Assembly: GCF_000284515.1 (NCBI RefSeq)
Contig: NC_017668.1
Span: 3,782,001 to 3,846,000 of the forward strand
DNA from: Halobacillus halophilus DSM 2266
GTDB lineage: Bacteria > Bacillota > Bacilli > Bacillales > Halobacillaceae
Direction of reading: 5' to 3'
DNA length: 64,000 bases
Positions within the stretch are counted from its first letter, which is position 1, and each line of letters starts with the position of its first letter. This document shows positions 16,681-25,186 of this stretch, piece after piece. Below the pieces are notes generated by a model, which saw only the letters and a list, made by a program, of their open reading frames with translations, did no database searches and was not told the DNA's origin. The translations under genes were made by a program, and so were the position numbers.

Positions 16681-16703
16681 CAAAATCACACTTGGAGGAA
16701 GCT

Positions 16704-16913
16704 ATGAAAAATATCATCAGGGATCAGCGAATCGATCATCAATTGACCCAGGAGCGACTCTCAGAACTCCTGAATGTGTCGAGACAGACGGTGATATCTC
16801 TTGAAAAAGGAAAGTATAAACCTTCTCTAGTCCTTGCCCACAAGCTTGCCCAGATTTTTAACTGTCATATCGAAGATCTATTTATCTTTGAAGGAGATGA
16901 AAACATTGAATGA
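16704..16913 (+). CDS. XRE-family transcriptional regulator (small)
   Basis: This 69-residue protein consists almost entirely of a Cro/CI-type helix-turn-helix (RIDHQLTQERLSELLNVSRQTVISLEKGKYKPSLVLAHKLAQIF), closing with HIEDLFIFE. It belongs to the short YgzD/Cro-like repressors that often precede a small membrane protein gene. TTGGAGGAAGCT precedes the ATG. It should bind the adjacent palindrome and control itself and the two membrane protein genes that follow, the first of which overlaps it by 8 bp. Confidence 0.88.
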   Translation: MKNIIRDQRIDHQLTQERLSELLNVSRQTVISLEKGKYKPSLVLAHKLAQIFNCHIEDLFIFEGDENIE

Positions 16914-17217
16914 CTTCTGGAATAACATGATTGGACTTACAGGATTGGTTGTGGGGTTATCCATTGCACTAGCGGTTATTTTGATTAACCGTAAGTTTAT
17001 GAAGAAAAACAGACAACTTGATGAGCGTCAGCATACCATCAGTGTGCACGCTCGCGCAGGTGGCTGGATGGTTACCTCAGCCCTGATCATTATAGTCTGG
17101 GCTGTGGAAATCGTAGTAGAAGGAGTTACCTTTTCTTTCTTCCTGCTCACTTTTCTATATGTGGGGCATATGACAGCCTATGGTTTCTTTGCTTATCATC
17201 ACGCTGCAAATAACTAA
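16906..17217 (+). CDS. Small two- to three-TM membrane protein (DUF2178-like)
   Basis: The 103-residue product has a hydrophobic helix (MIGLTGLVVGLSIALAVILI), a basic cytoplasmic loop with DERQHTISVHARAG, then two more helices (VTSALIIIVWAVEIV and FFLLTFLYVGHMTAYGFF). The DERQ loop between helices resembles DUF2178/DUF3796-type proteins paired with XRE regulators. I chose TTG at 16906 because AAGGAG lies 9 bp upstream; the ATG at 16897 directly abuts that site. It overlaps the regulator gene, indicating translational coupling. Function unknown. Confidence 0.75.
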   Translation: MNDFWNNMIGLTGLVVGLSIALAVILINRKFMKKNRQLDERQHTISVHARAGGWMVTSALIIIVWAVEIVVEGVTFSFFLLTFLYVGHMTAYGFFAYHHAANN

Positions 17218-17248
17218 TTTTTAAGTCAGGAAGCTAAGGGGGACAGCT

Positions 17249-17425
17249 ATGAATACGATCTCGCTCATGATTTTTCTTTTACTTTGTTTATTGTTTCTCG
17301 GGAATGGAATTTATCAGGGTATTGCCAACGAGAGCTGGACAGCGCTTATTATAGCCATTATCGTTATTATTTTCGGGGCAAGAAGCATGTGGAAACGCCA
17401 GAACAAAAAACGCCCCCGTGACTAG
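17249..17425 (+). CDS. 58-residue two-TM membrane protein, hypothetical
   Basis: The ATG at 17249 follows AAGGGGGACAGCT and opens a 58-codon frame: MNTISLMIFLLLCLLFLGNG, a short polar turn (YQGIANESW), TALIIAIIVIIFGARS and a strongly basic tail (MWKRQNKKRPRD). Two helices with a basic end predict both termini inside the cytoplasm. It follows the DUF2178-like gene by 31 bp in the XRE operon, and its stop codon lies inside the operon terminator. No family is recognised. Confidence 0.75.
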   Translation: MNTISLMIFLLLCLLFLGNGIYQGIANESWTALIIAIIVIIFGARSMWKRQNKKRPRD

Positions 17426-17437
17426 GGGGGCGTTTCA
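17406..17437. terminator. Bidirectional terminator overlapping the 58-aa gene stop
   Basis: AAACGCCCCC pairs with GGGGGGCGTTT over a 7-base loop containing the stop region. It serves the XRE operon and the convergent DCC gene. Confidence 0.75.
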
Positions 17438-17806
17438 CTAGGAATATCTCGGGTATTCATAGCGTCCGAACCATTGGTATCGGTGGCTTGAAAACCATAA
17501 ATAAAGAGGGGATCCGATAAGATGCAAACCTGGTAAATAAAGAAGAAGACCAATTAAAGATACGGGTGGCAATACAAGCATCAATCTGCGTATCGTAAAG
17601 AACCCTTTCTTGATCTCTCCCTCCTTCGTCAGCATATGAATCTCATCCAGGGTGTTTCGGCCTTCTAAGTAGGGATACTTTCCACTTTGCTCAATTGCTT
17701 GGACAGACACCCACTTAATTTGGTCCAACCAGTCAAACTTGCTGAAAACTCTCTTAATCTGGTAACAAAAAGGACACTGAGCATCATAAAAAACCACATG
17801 TTTCAT
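17438..17806 (-). CDS. DCC family thiol-disulfide oxidoreductase (DUF393)
   Basis: This 122-residue thioredoxin-fold-like protein has the defining N-terminal YDAQCPFC (CxxC), as in YuxK of B. subtilis. The later region (PPVSLIGLLLYLPGLHLIGSP) is hydrophobic, and the C-terminus carries SSHRYQWFGR. Function in the family is poorly defined; disulfide chemistry is presumed from the CxxC. It lies immediately downstream of pabBC on the same strand with a ~33-bp gap and AAGGAGATGATAGA as ribosome-binding site. Confidence 0.88.
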   Translation of the reverse strand: MKHVVFYDAQCPFCYQIKRVFSKFDWLDQIKWVSVQAIEQSGKYPYLEGRNTLDEIHMLTKEGEIKKGFFTIRRLMLVLPPVSLIGLLLYLPGLHLIGSPLYLWFSSHRYQWFGRYEYPRYS

Positions 17807-17839
17807 TCTATCATCTCCTTTGTTCCATCGAAGTGCTGA

Positions 17840-19564
17840 CTAATCCATGAGATGGACTCTAACCCAGCCGCGAACGCTATTAATCATCCATATTTCCTGG
17901 TATTTTTCCAACTCTTCTTTCCTCAGAACCCGCTCCTTAAGTTTTCCTTCTTCGACTAATTGTTTTCGGTAAGTACCTGAAAGCAGGCCGCAGGAAATGG
18001 GTGGCGTGTAAAATTCTCCATTAAATTTCACCACAAGATTAGCGATGATAAACTCCGTTAATTCACCTTTTTGGTTCCATAGCAACACCATTTTATTTTT
18101 CTTTTGATGTTTTTCGTAAACTTTTCTGTGAGTCGTTTTATGGAATAAAAAAGGGTCTTGCTCATTTACGGGTTGTTCGGCCAATTCGGCTGCTAAAGCT
18201 GACGGGAATTCACCTAATGTTTTGCACTCAATTTCAGGGTTCCCTTCTTGATCCACCAACATTCTTACCTTGTGCAAGCCTTCTCGATGAAGGGAACTAA
18301 TTTCACGTATTTTCTGTAGCAGCAGCGCTTGATCAACTTTAAATCCAAAATAATCACCGGAATTCTGTACACGTTTCAGGTGATAAGGAAGTAAAGAAAT
18401 CCTTCCATCGTCCAACCTCATTGTTTCTAACAACCGGAATTCAGGCACAGTTTCAGTGAGAAGTTTAGCCTTTGTATGGATCTCCTCATACTCTCCCTCA
18501 GATGTAGATTCCCATGTTACTCCCCCGCCTGTTCCATAGGCTGCCGTTCCATTATTCAACATGACTGTACGAATCGGAACGTTGAAAACAGCTTCCTTTT
18601 CAGGGGTCATATACCCTATGGCTCCGCAATACACCTCACGCGGACTGCGTTCTAACTCTCGAATATATTCCATCGTCCGAACTTTAGGAGCGCCCGTAAT
18701 AGATCCACACGGGAATAAAGCTTGAAAAACTTCCCACATACTGAAGGAATCATCGAGTTGTCCTTTTATCGTGGAGGTCATTTGATGGACGGTTGGATAA
18801 GTCTCCACTTCAAAGAGCTCAGGTACATGGACGGAACCGGGTAAAGCAATCCTCCCGAGATCATTTCGAAGTAGATCCACAATCATCAGATTTTCAGATC
18901 GCTCTTTTTCTGAACGAAGAAGATCAGCTTTCCGCTTTTCATCTTCTGCAAGAAACCTACCCCGAGGGGCTGTTCCTTTCATCGGCTTCGTGGTGATCGT
19001 CCCATCATCGATACGGAAAAACAACTCAGGTGAAGCGGATAATAGCTGGTGTGTGCCCGTATTAATATAAGCACTGTATGAAGATTTCTGCGCAGCAGAC
19101 AGTTGTCTATAAAATGCATATTCATTTCCTGAGAAGTCGGCGTTTAGCCTGGTTGTGTAGTTTACCTGGTAAGTCTCTCCCAGCTTTATGGCTTTTTTTA
19201 TCTCGCTTATACCTTCTTTATACTGGCTGTAATCGCCTTCCATGAGCCAATCTGATACTTGAAACGAGTCCGAATGGGCGCTTGCTTCGCTAGAGACAGG
19301 TTCATGAAATATTCCAAACCAGACCAGCGGCCATTCCGAGTTCGAATGAACTTGTAAAGCCTTGTCAAAGGCAGGTGCAGCTTCGTAGGAAACAAACCCT
19401 GCGGCATAAAAGCCTTGCTGCAACGCCTGTTCAACTTCAAGAAACGCTTGCTCCACCTGTTCGACCGTTTCAGCAGAAATAACACGCTCCGGGTCAGTAA
19501 ATCTTTTTGGGCTCTTGTCTCCATAACGATCACTAAACTCGAATAATAAGGTTGGCCCTTTCAT
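17840..19564 (-). CDS. pabB: Aminodeoxychorismate synthase component I fused to 4-amino-4-deoxychorismate lyase (PabB-PabC)
   Basis: The 574-residue fusion makes p-aminobenzoate for folate. Residues ~1-365 are the chorismate-binding PabB domain (QVNYTTRLNADFSGN, SASPELFFRI, TKPMKGTAPRG, GSITGAPKVRTMEYI, YGTGGGVTWES). Residues ~380-574 are a class IV aminotransferase-fold ADC lyase (MRLDDGRISLLPYHLKR, SGTYRKQL). The N-terminal half is shorter than stand-alone PabB, as usual in such fusions. Its ATG overlaps the pabA stop by 4 bp (ATGA), so synthase subunits are coupled. Ammonia comes from PabA. Confidence 0.92.
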   Translation of the reverse strand: MKGPTLLFEFSDRYGDKSPKRFTDPERVISAETVEQVEQAFLEVEQALQQGFYAAGFVSYEAAPAFDKALQVHSNSEWPLVWFGIFHEPVSSEASAHSDSFQVSDWLMEGDYSQYKEGISEIKKAIKLGETYQVNYTTRLNADFSGNEYAFYRQLSAAQKSSYSAYINTGTHQLLSASPELFFRIDDGTITTKPMKGTAPRGRFLAEDEKRKADLLRSEKERSENLMIVDLLRNDLGRIALPGSVHVPELFEVETYPTVHQMTSTIKGQLDDSFSMWEVFQALFPCGSITGAPKVRTMEYIRELERSPREVYCGAIGYMTPEKEAVFNVPIRTVMLNNGTAAYGTGGGVTWESTSEGEYEEIHTKAKLLTETVPEFRLLETMRLDDGRISLLPYHLKRVQNSGDYFGFKVDQALLLQKIREISSLHREGLHKVRMLVDQEGNPEIECKTLGEFPSALAAELAEQPVNEQDPFLFHKTTHRKVYEKHQKKNKMVLLWNQKGELTEFIIANLVVKFNGEFYTPPISCGLLSGTYRKQLVEEGKLKERVLRKEELEKYQEIWMINSVRGWVRVHLMD

Positions 19565-20166
19565 TGAAGCGCTCCCTCCAATTCCAGACTACTTTTGGAA
19601 ACAGCGGAGTGATAAGCATTAACGAGCATCTGATATCCGTAATCTGTCATGATGGACTCTGGATGAAATTGAATACCTTCTATAGGAAGTGTCCGATGCC
19701 TCACGGCCATCACTACGCCATCTTCCGAAGCAGCACTAACTTCCATCATAGGAGGAATATCCTCCGGTGGGGTATGAAGGGAGTGGTAACGCGTGACTTG
19801 GACTTCCTCTGGAATGTTCCGGAAAATGGTCTTCCCGTCATGATTGATTTTCGTGACTTTTCCGTGCATGGGCCGGGCCCCCTCTCTCACCGTGCCCCCA
19901 AAGAAATGAACGATTAATTGATGACCTAAACATATGCCAAGAATGGGTTTGGACTGATGAAACTGCTTGAGAACGTCCTGGCATACCCCCGTCTCTTCAG
20001 GTGACCCGGGGCCGGGCGACAGAACAATAAAGTCGGGATTAAGGCTTTTGATACCCTCAATGGATATCTGATCGTTTCTATATACTTTTACGTTTTTATC
20101 GATTTGTTTAAAATATTGAACAAGATTATAAGTAAATGAATCATAATTATCTAAGATTAAGATCAT
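19561..20166 (-). CDS. pabA: Aminodeoxychorismate/anthranilate synthase glutamine amidotransferase
   Basis: This 201-residue class I glutamine amidotransferase supplies ammonia to PabB. The triad is visible: nucleophile in GICLGHQLI and the His-Glu pair in GIQFHPESIMT; the oxyanion strand is SPGPGSPEE. It starts MILILDNYDSFTYNL at 20166, with AAGGTG upstream; an ORF start 42 bp earlier lacks support. In Bacillus this subunit can serve both PABA and tryptophan synthesis (TrpG); the direct coupling to pabB and no trp genes nearby assigns it mainly to folate. Confidence 0.92.
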   Translation of the reverse strand: MILILDNYDSFTYNLVQYFKQIDKNVKVYRNDQISIEGIKSLNPDFIVLSPGPGSPEETGVCQDVLKQFHQSKPILGICLGHQLIVHFFGGTVREGARPMHGKVTKINHDGKTIFRNIPEEVQVTRYHSLHTPPEDIPPMMEVSAASEDGVVMAVRHRTLPIEGIQFHPESIMTDYGYQMLVNAYHSAVSKSSLELEGALQ

Positions 20167-20330
20167 AATAGCAGCACCTTCACTTGATGTAATGGTTTCT
20201 ATTATCATTATACAAGCTTTCTCATTTGATTCTATAATTTCTTAAAGGAAAAATCATCACGTTATAGTAACGCTTTTACGTAAAAAAGAATCGAAAAAAT
20301 TCTTTTCCTGTATTAGAATGAAAAGAAAGA

Positions 20331-21707
20331 ATGCTCGGCGTTAGGATGATTAGGATGAATAAAGCTTTATTGCGCTCCAAAAGTATCTGGATAAAAGTCC
20401 TTCTGATCGTACTTGGGATATCAATGCCTTTATGGCTCAGCGTAGAGGTGTCCGGGCTTGGCAGCTTAATGAGAAGCTTAAGAGAAGAACCGGATGGAAG
20501 CACGTTGATGATGGCCGCTTTCGCTCTTGTCCTATTGAACACCATTCGCGCTCTTCCGCACTATATAGGGGCCTTGCTTCTAGGAGATGAGATCGGCGCC
20601 TATTACGGAAAACCCTGGCTTAAGGTACTCATTCCCTTGTCCATTATTCCACTAAGTTACCTGATCATTAACGGGTATAACTCCATTAATTATCATTTCG
20701 GCGCCCCTGCCCTGATTCTGTTATTGTCCATTATGCTTCTGCATATGCTCGGTAAAGGAAGGCTTCGTCCTGTTTTTAAATCCTTTGTGTTAGTGCAATT
20801 GCTCTTTGGAGTCCAATGGCTCGATACCGTATTATTTTTAAGTGCCTTTGGATTTGGAGGCGGTACGATTTCGATGGAAGTGAAGGCGATCGCTGAACAA
20901 CTTGGCTTTGGTACGACGCTGTCATTTTACAGTCTGGTTTTCAGTGCCGTATTTATCGTTAACGCTATTGTTCTGGCTGTTTATTTAACGGTCTCGGAAC
21001 AGAAATGGAAAATGCGCCAGGACCTCGACATTGCCCGCCTGGAAATGGTGGAGTCACGTTCTGGTCGAGAAGCCCTGCACCTTGTGCATGATCTGAAAAC
21101 CCCCCTCTCTTTAATGGAAGGGTTAAATTCATTAATTCAAATGAAAACAGAGGATCCTGAAATTCTCCGCTACACCGATAAAATCTCTTCATCTATTCAA
21201 TCAACCAGCGACATGGTTTCTGAAATCTTGTACCATGAAAAGAAAAATTGGTGTACATTAAAGACATTCATTGAATATGTACGAGCTAATAAACTTTCGG
21301 ATTCGGCCACCATTTATGATTTTGATCTGCAGGCAGATGAGAATATTCAGATCTACATTAATAAAATCCGAATGACTCGAGCACTTGTGAACTTAATTGA
21401 TAACGCAAGTGATGCCGTAGAAGGTCTGAGTGACGCCACCGTAACGATCTGTTCAAAAGTAGGGGAAGGCGGGGTCTATATCGGTGTAAAAGATAATGGA
21501 CACGGGATTAGTGAAGAAAATATAGAGAAAATTTGGAATGCCGGATATAGTACCAAGTCCCACCCTGGGGTCGGCTTGACGTTTGTAAAAAATGTAGTCC
21601 AAGAACATGAAGCCGAATTGTCCATTGAGAGTGAACATGGAATTGGCACTACATTCTGGATTCATATACCGAAGGAGAGAGTGAATGATGAAGATCCTGA
21701 TCATTGA
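20331..21707 (+). CDS. Membrane sensor histidine kinase
   Basis: The 458-residue protein has a ~220-residue N-terminal membrane domain of about seven helices, then a short coiled linker (RQDLDIARLEMVESRSG). The H-box is HLVHDLKTPLSLMEG, and the HATPase_c domain has the N-box LIDNASDAVEGL, G1 VKDNGHGI and GVGLTFVKN. The membrane part is not a recognised sensor fold. The start could also be ATG 20346 or 20355; no choice has a strong ribosome-binding site. The 3' end overlaps the response regulator by 23 bp. Confidence 0.85.
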   Translation: MLGVRMIRMNKALLRSKSIWIKVLLIVLGISMPLWLSVEVSGLGSLMRSLREEPDGSTLMMAAFALVLLNTIRALPHYIGALLLGDEIGAYYGKPWLKVLIPLSIIPLSYLIINGYNSINYHFGAPALILLLSIMLLHMLGKGRLRPVFKSFVLVQLLFGVQWLDTVLFLSAFGFGGGTISMEVKAIAEQLGFGTTLSFYSLVFSAVFIVNAIVLAVYLTVSEQKWKMRQDLDIARLEMVESRSGREALHLVHDLKTPLSLMEGLNSLIQMKTEDPEILRYTDKISSSIQSTSDMVSEILYHEKKNWCTLKTFIEYVRANKLSDSATIYDFDLQADENIQIYINKIRMTRALVNLIDNASDAVEGLSDATVTICSKVGEGGVYIGVKDNGHGISEENIEKIWNAGYSTKSHPGVGLTFVKNVVQEHEAELSIESEHGIGTTFWIHIPKERVNDEDPDH

Positions 21708-22308
21708 TAATGACGAATCCCTGCGCTTTATGCTGACGGAATTCTGTAAACATGCAGAATGGGAATCCGATACAGCAGTGAATGGCAGAGAGGGTATAGA
21801 GAAATTCCTAAAAGGCGCATTCGATGTGGTGTTAGTTGATTATCATATGCCCGAGATGGATGGTTTGCAGACCGTCCGCGAGCTGCGTAAACATAATCAG
21901 CAGATCCCGATCCTTGTCCTGACGGTAGATGAACGACAGGAAGTGGCCGACCGCTTTCTTGAAGAAGGCGCAACTGATTTCGCATTAAAACCCGTGAAGG
22001 CGCCAGATTTAATATCACGGATTCGTCTTCATGCTCAAATTGCGAATATGAAGAGTGTCCAGGATGAGGAAGAGGACGTTTTCACGGTGAAAGGGATCAG
22101 TAAGGGGACATTACAAACCGTTGCCCGTTTCCTGAAGGAACACAAATCCCCGATTTCAGTAGATGGTATTTCTAAAGAAGTCGGTCTTGCCTACCCTACC
22201 GTTTACCGCTATCTTATGCATCTATTAGAAGAAGGCAAAGTAAAACAAGTGGTCAGTCACCAGAAAATCGGACGGCCGAAAAAACTGTATAAGTGGTACA
22301 CCCATTGA
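21685..22308 (+). CDS. Two-component response regulator
   Basis: This 207-residue regulator has an N-terminal receiver domain with acidic pocket IIDNDESL, phospho-acceptor Asp in VVLVDYHMPEMDG, Thr in LVLTVDE and Lys in FALKPVKA. The C-terminal ~75 residues form a winged helix of the DcuR/CitT type (FLKEHKSPISVDGISKEVGLAYPTVYRYLMHLLEEGKV). CitT-type regulators usually serve carboxylate-sensing kinases, but the partner kinase here lacks a PAS/Cache sensor. AAGGAGAGAGTGA precedes the ATG, inside the kinase gene. Confidence 0.88.
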   Translation: MMKILIIDNDESLRFMLTEFCKHAEWESDTAVNGREGIEKFLKGAFDVVLVDYHMPEMDGLQTVRELRKHNQQIPILVLTVDERQEVADRFLEEGATDFALKPVKAPDLISRIRLHAQIANMKSVQDEEEDVFTVKGISKGTLQTVARFLKEHKSPISVDGISKEVGLAYPTVYRYLMHLLEEGKVKQVVSHQKIGRPKKLYKWYTH

Positions 22309-22435
22309 ATAGTTTCTAAATCTCCAACGCGCATCTCTACGTGTAATCTCATCCTGTTAGGGTACAATCTTACAGTAATGAAATACATTTAGCTCTAGTA
22401 TATTACTATGACAAGCTATTTAAAGGAGGGACACC

Positions 22436-23158
22436 ATGAGAACAGGAAACCCTGTATTAAAAAACGATACTTTCCAAAGTCGCAGCCAAGGTGAAACCAT
22501 GACGCTTGGCGGAACGGTTGCGAAAATTGCACTCTTATTTATTTTTCTTTTAGGGACTTCGCTATACACCTGGTATCAGTATTCTCTAGGAGCAGATGTT
22601 ACAGCTATGATGCTGATCGGTGCAATCGGCGGCTTAATTTTTGCTTTAATTACGGCATTCATACCTAAAGCAGCTCCCATAACCGCTCCGATTTATGCTG
22701 CACTCGAAGGCTTCTTTATTGGAGGGATTTCAGCCTTTTTTGAAAGCAGCTACCCTGGCATCGTTATTCAAGCGGCATCCTTGACGCTCGCCGTTATGGG
22801 TGTGCTGCTGTTCCTATACGCGAGTCGAGTGATTAAGGTAACGAAAAACTTCCGACTGATGGTTGTATCCGCTACTCTAGGCATTTTTGTCGTTTATCTC
22901 ATTAACTTTGTCATGAACATTTTCTTTGGTATGGAGGTTCCTTATCTTCATTCCAGCGGACCGATCGGTATTGGTATTAGTCTATTTATTGTTGCCATTG
23001 CTGCGCTGAACCTTGTTCTAGACTTTGATTTTATTGAAGAAGGCGTAAACCGCGGTGCCCCTAAACATATGGAATGGTACGGCGCTTTCGGGCTGATCGT
23101 TACACTTGTATGGCTATATATTGAAATTCTCCGTCTGCTACAAAAGCTCAGGAGATAA
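22436..23158 (+). CDS. Bax inhibitor-1/YccA family membrane protein
   Basis: This 240-residue inner-membrane protein has about seven helices. It has the N-terminal NPVLKNDTF and GGTVAKIALLF typical of the bacterial YccA/BI-1 group, then GFFIGGISAFFE, SRVIKVTKNFR, and the conserved acidic pair in LDFDFIEEGVNRGAPKHMEWYGAFGL. These acidic residues form the pH-dependent Ca2+ leak site in YetJ/BI-1. A role in calcium or membrane homeostasis is inferred from the family. AAAGGAGGGACACC precedes the ATG. Confidence 0.9.
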   Translation: MRTGNPVLKNDTFQSRSQGETMTLGGTVAKIALLFIFLLGTSLYTWYQYSLGADVTAMMLIGAIGGLIFALITAFIPKAAPITAPIYAALEGFFIGGISAFFESSYPGIVIQAASLTLAVMGVLLFLYASRVIKVTKNFRLMVVSATLGIFVVYLINFVMNIFFGMEVPYLHSSGPIGIGISLFIVAIAALNLVLDFDFIEEGVNRGAPKHMEWYGAFGLIVTLVWLYIEILRLLQKLRR

Positions 23159-23160
23159 TG

Positions 23161-23196
23161 AAAGGAGCCTTTCCATGCGCGGAAAGGCTCCTTTTA
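23161..23196. terminator. Bidirectional terminator after the BI-1 gene
   Basis: AAAGGAGCCTTTCC and GGAAAGGCTCCTTT form a perfect 14-bp stem with a 6-base loop between convergent genes. Confidence 0.9.
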
Positions 23197-23201
23197 CTCT
23201 T

Positions 23202-24506
23202 CTACTTTACCCCATGCTGAGTCAAAAAATCCATAATTCCTGGCACTAATTCCTCTGCTAAAGGTAAATCAGGATTCCCATATGTCTTTAGATTCCCCTC
23301 CCGGTCTTCGGGAGCCTTTTTCAGAACATGATTCATACCTTCGATAAGGAGTAATTCTGCCTCAGGGTTAGCATCTGCTAGAATTTGAGCATCCTTTTTA
23401 GTAACTTGAAGGTCGTTTGTTCCATTCACAATAAGGGTTGGGATTTCCGTTTCTCTCATTTGTTCAGCGGGGTCATAGGCCATCCACGATTGCAAGAAAG
23501 GCTGTACGGAGGGATTGAACACACTCATTAGAGGATCACTCACTTCTTTAACGGTTTCCCCTTCTCTTAACCGCTCAAGGATCGTGAGGCTTTCCTGATA
23601 TAAATCATCCGTCAAACTTTTAGAAAGCTGATCTTCTAACAATTGATCAAACGTTCGTCCAGCTCCTGAGATGGATACAAAAGCATCTGTAATTCCTGAT
23701 TCAGCTGCAATCATACCCACCAGGGACCCTTGACTGTGGCCAATTACAACTACTTCGGAAAAGCGCTCATCTTCATTAAGTTTATCTATCCATTGCTTAG
23801 CATCATCTACAAACTGATCGAAGCGTATATCCCCTTCCTTCGTGACGGCTTGAGCATTTTTGCCCGCTCCTCGTTTGTCGTAACGAACACTCGCTACTCC
23901 TCTATCCGCAAGTTCTTCCGCAAGAAGTTTCAGGCTATTATTTTTCCCTTCTATGCCAGGACTGTTGCCATTACGATCCGTAGGTCCCGAGCCAGGAATA
24001 ATTAAGGCTACCGGGGGCTTTGAATCTTTTTCGGGTAATAGCAGCGATCCATATAAGGTGCCGGTAATGGTTTCAATCGTCATAAAGTCTTCCTTACTTG
24101 CGCTGGAGGAAGAAGCTTTCTGTTTCTGTAATTCAAAGTTAAAATTTTGGCCGGACTGAGTAAATGTTCCTTTGATTACATCCTTTTCCACCGCTCCAAT
24201 GAAACGAAGTGACTGACCGGAAATGGACATTTGAAACGTAAGTTCTCTCCCGTTTAACTTCACTTGATCCAAGGGATAGTCTTCTATATTCTGAGCAGGG
24301 ATTGATATTTCACCTTGCAGAGATTCCTCCTCACGAAACTCCACGATGATATTTAAGGGCTGATCAGGCACTTGAATGGAACCACTCCATTCCCCCTCTA
24401 AATCATCTCCTCCCATTTTATCACTTCCTTCAGATGTCTGATTTCCTTCACTACAGCCAGCTGTTATTAAAAAGACCAACATGATGATCGGCAGCCAAAC
24501 ACGCAT
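23202..24506 (-). CDS. Alpha/beta hydrolase lipoprotein
   Basis: The 434-residue exported protein has a lipoprotein signal: residues 1-17 with hydrophobic core and lipobox LITAGC. An N-terminal beta-rich domain (~35-125, GEWSGSIQVP ... FNFEL) is followed by an S9-like alpha/beta hydrolase domain with LIIPGSGPTDRNG, nucleophile elbow VIGHSQGSLVG and C-terminal His in GMNHVL. It should act at the outer face of the membrane as an esterase or peptidase. AAGGGAGGTTCATT sits before ATG 24506; the ORF start 48 bp upstream is not supported. Confidence 0.85.
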   Translation of the reverse strand: MRVWLPIIMLVFLITAGCSEGNQTSEGSDKMGGDDLEGEWSGSIQVPDQPLNIIVEFREEESLQGEISIPAQNIEDYPLDQVKLNGRELTFQMSISGQSLRFIGAVEKDVIKGTFTQSGQNFNFELQKQKASSSSASKEDFMTIETITGTLYGSLLLPEKDSKPPVALIIPGSGPTDRNGNSPGIEGKNNSLKLLAEELADRGVASVRYDKRGAGKNAQAVTKEGDIRFDQFVDDAKQWIDKLNEDERFSEVVVIGHSQGSLVGMIAAESGITDAFVSISGAGRTFDQLLEDQLSKSLTDDLYQESLTILERLREGETVKEVSDPLMSVFNPSVQPFLQSWMAYDPAEQMRETEIPTLIVNGTNDLQVTKKDAQILADANPEAELLLIEGMNHVLKKAPEDREGNLKTYGNPDLPLAEELVPGIMDFLTQHGVK

Positions 24507-24675
24507 AATGAACCTCCCTTTTTTCCTCAAAGATACGTACTTAAGACAGAACAATATTCCACAATAAATGTTATAAGAATTTTAATAATTAACCTATTTA
24601 TAACATATGTGTCCGTGAAAATCTTTAATTTCTAGGCTCTATTAAAGGTTATTGTTGATTTATCATACCGATGTG

Positions 24676-25059
24676 GTCTCCCGCCATTGCTCCGGGAGGC
24701 CGCTGAAAAACTGAAGATTTATGAAAAATAGGCTACACAAAAGCGGACTTATCCCCTCTATCCCTTCATTCGTTTCACGGATCGTTTACGAGCGGTTGGC
24801 TTTTGTAAGTTCAAGAAACGCACTCTTTTTAGATGGATTTTCGTTGATTCCACGATAAGCGTTCGGTGGTGACGCCTGCGGGAACAGCGCGAGCCGAAGA
24901 TCCACTTGGTCAAGTGGTCTTCTTGACCAAGTTAGCTGAGACCGTGCCCGCGGCAAGCATCCACCGACAAGCGATTCGTGAGAAGCAACAACAAACGTCA
25001 ACAACTCCCCTGGGTAGAAAGGAGTTTTTCAGCGGCCTCTGCTCCGGATGGTGGGAGAC
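24676..25059. repeat. Nested extragenic inverted-repeat element
   Basis: The outer arms are an imperfect ~36-bp inverted repeat: 24676-24711 (CTCCGGGAGGCCGCTGAAAAA) against 25021-25059 (TTTTTCAGCGGCCTC...GGTGGGAGAC). Inside, a second inverted pair (CGTTCGGTGGTGACGCCTGCGG at ~24868; GCATCCACCGACAAGCG at ~24956) brackets the hairpin GACCACTTGACCAAG. It does not share sequence with the composite family at 36-60 kb apart from the general GCCTGCGGG flavour. The frames crossing it are not conserved-looking; I read it as non-coding. Confidence 0.7.
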
Positions 25060-25132
25060 TCGATTTCGTCGTTCCTACACTATCGCCAGCTCAACTGTAT
25101 ATTTCAACATGAAGATTTAGCCGGGCCAATTA

Positions 25133-25165
25133 CTAAAAAAAACATGGTCTCTTATGAGGCCATGC
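25133..25165 (-). terminator. Terminator of the 25187-26362 MFS gene
   Basis: On the minus strand CATGGCCTC pairs with GAGACCATG over ATAA, and a T8 run follows. Confidence 0.85.
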
Positions 25166-25186
25166 TTCTTTCATGTTATCCCTGGT

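Noticed and set aside
24866-25120. Possible small gene in the 24.7-25.1 kb element
   Set aside because: The frame crosses inverted-repeat arms and has no family similarity or ribosome-binding site.
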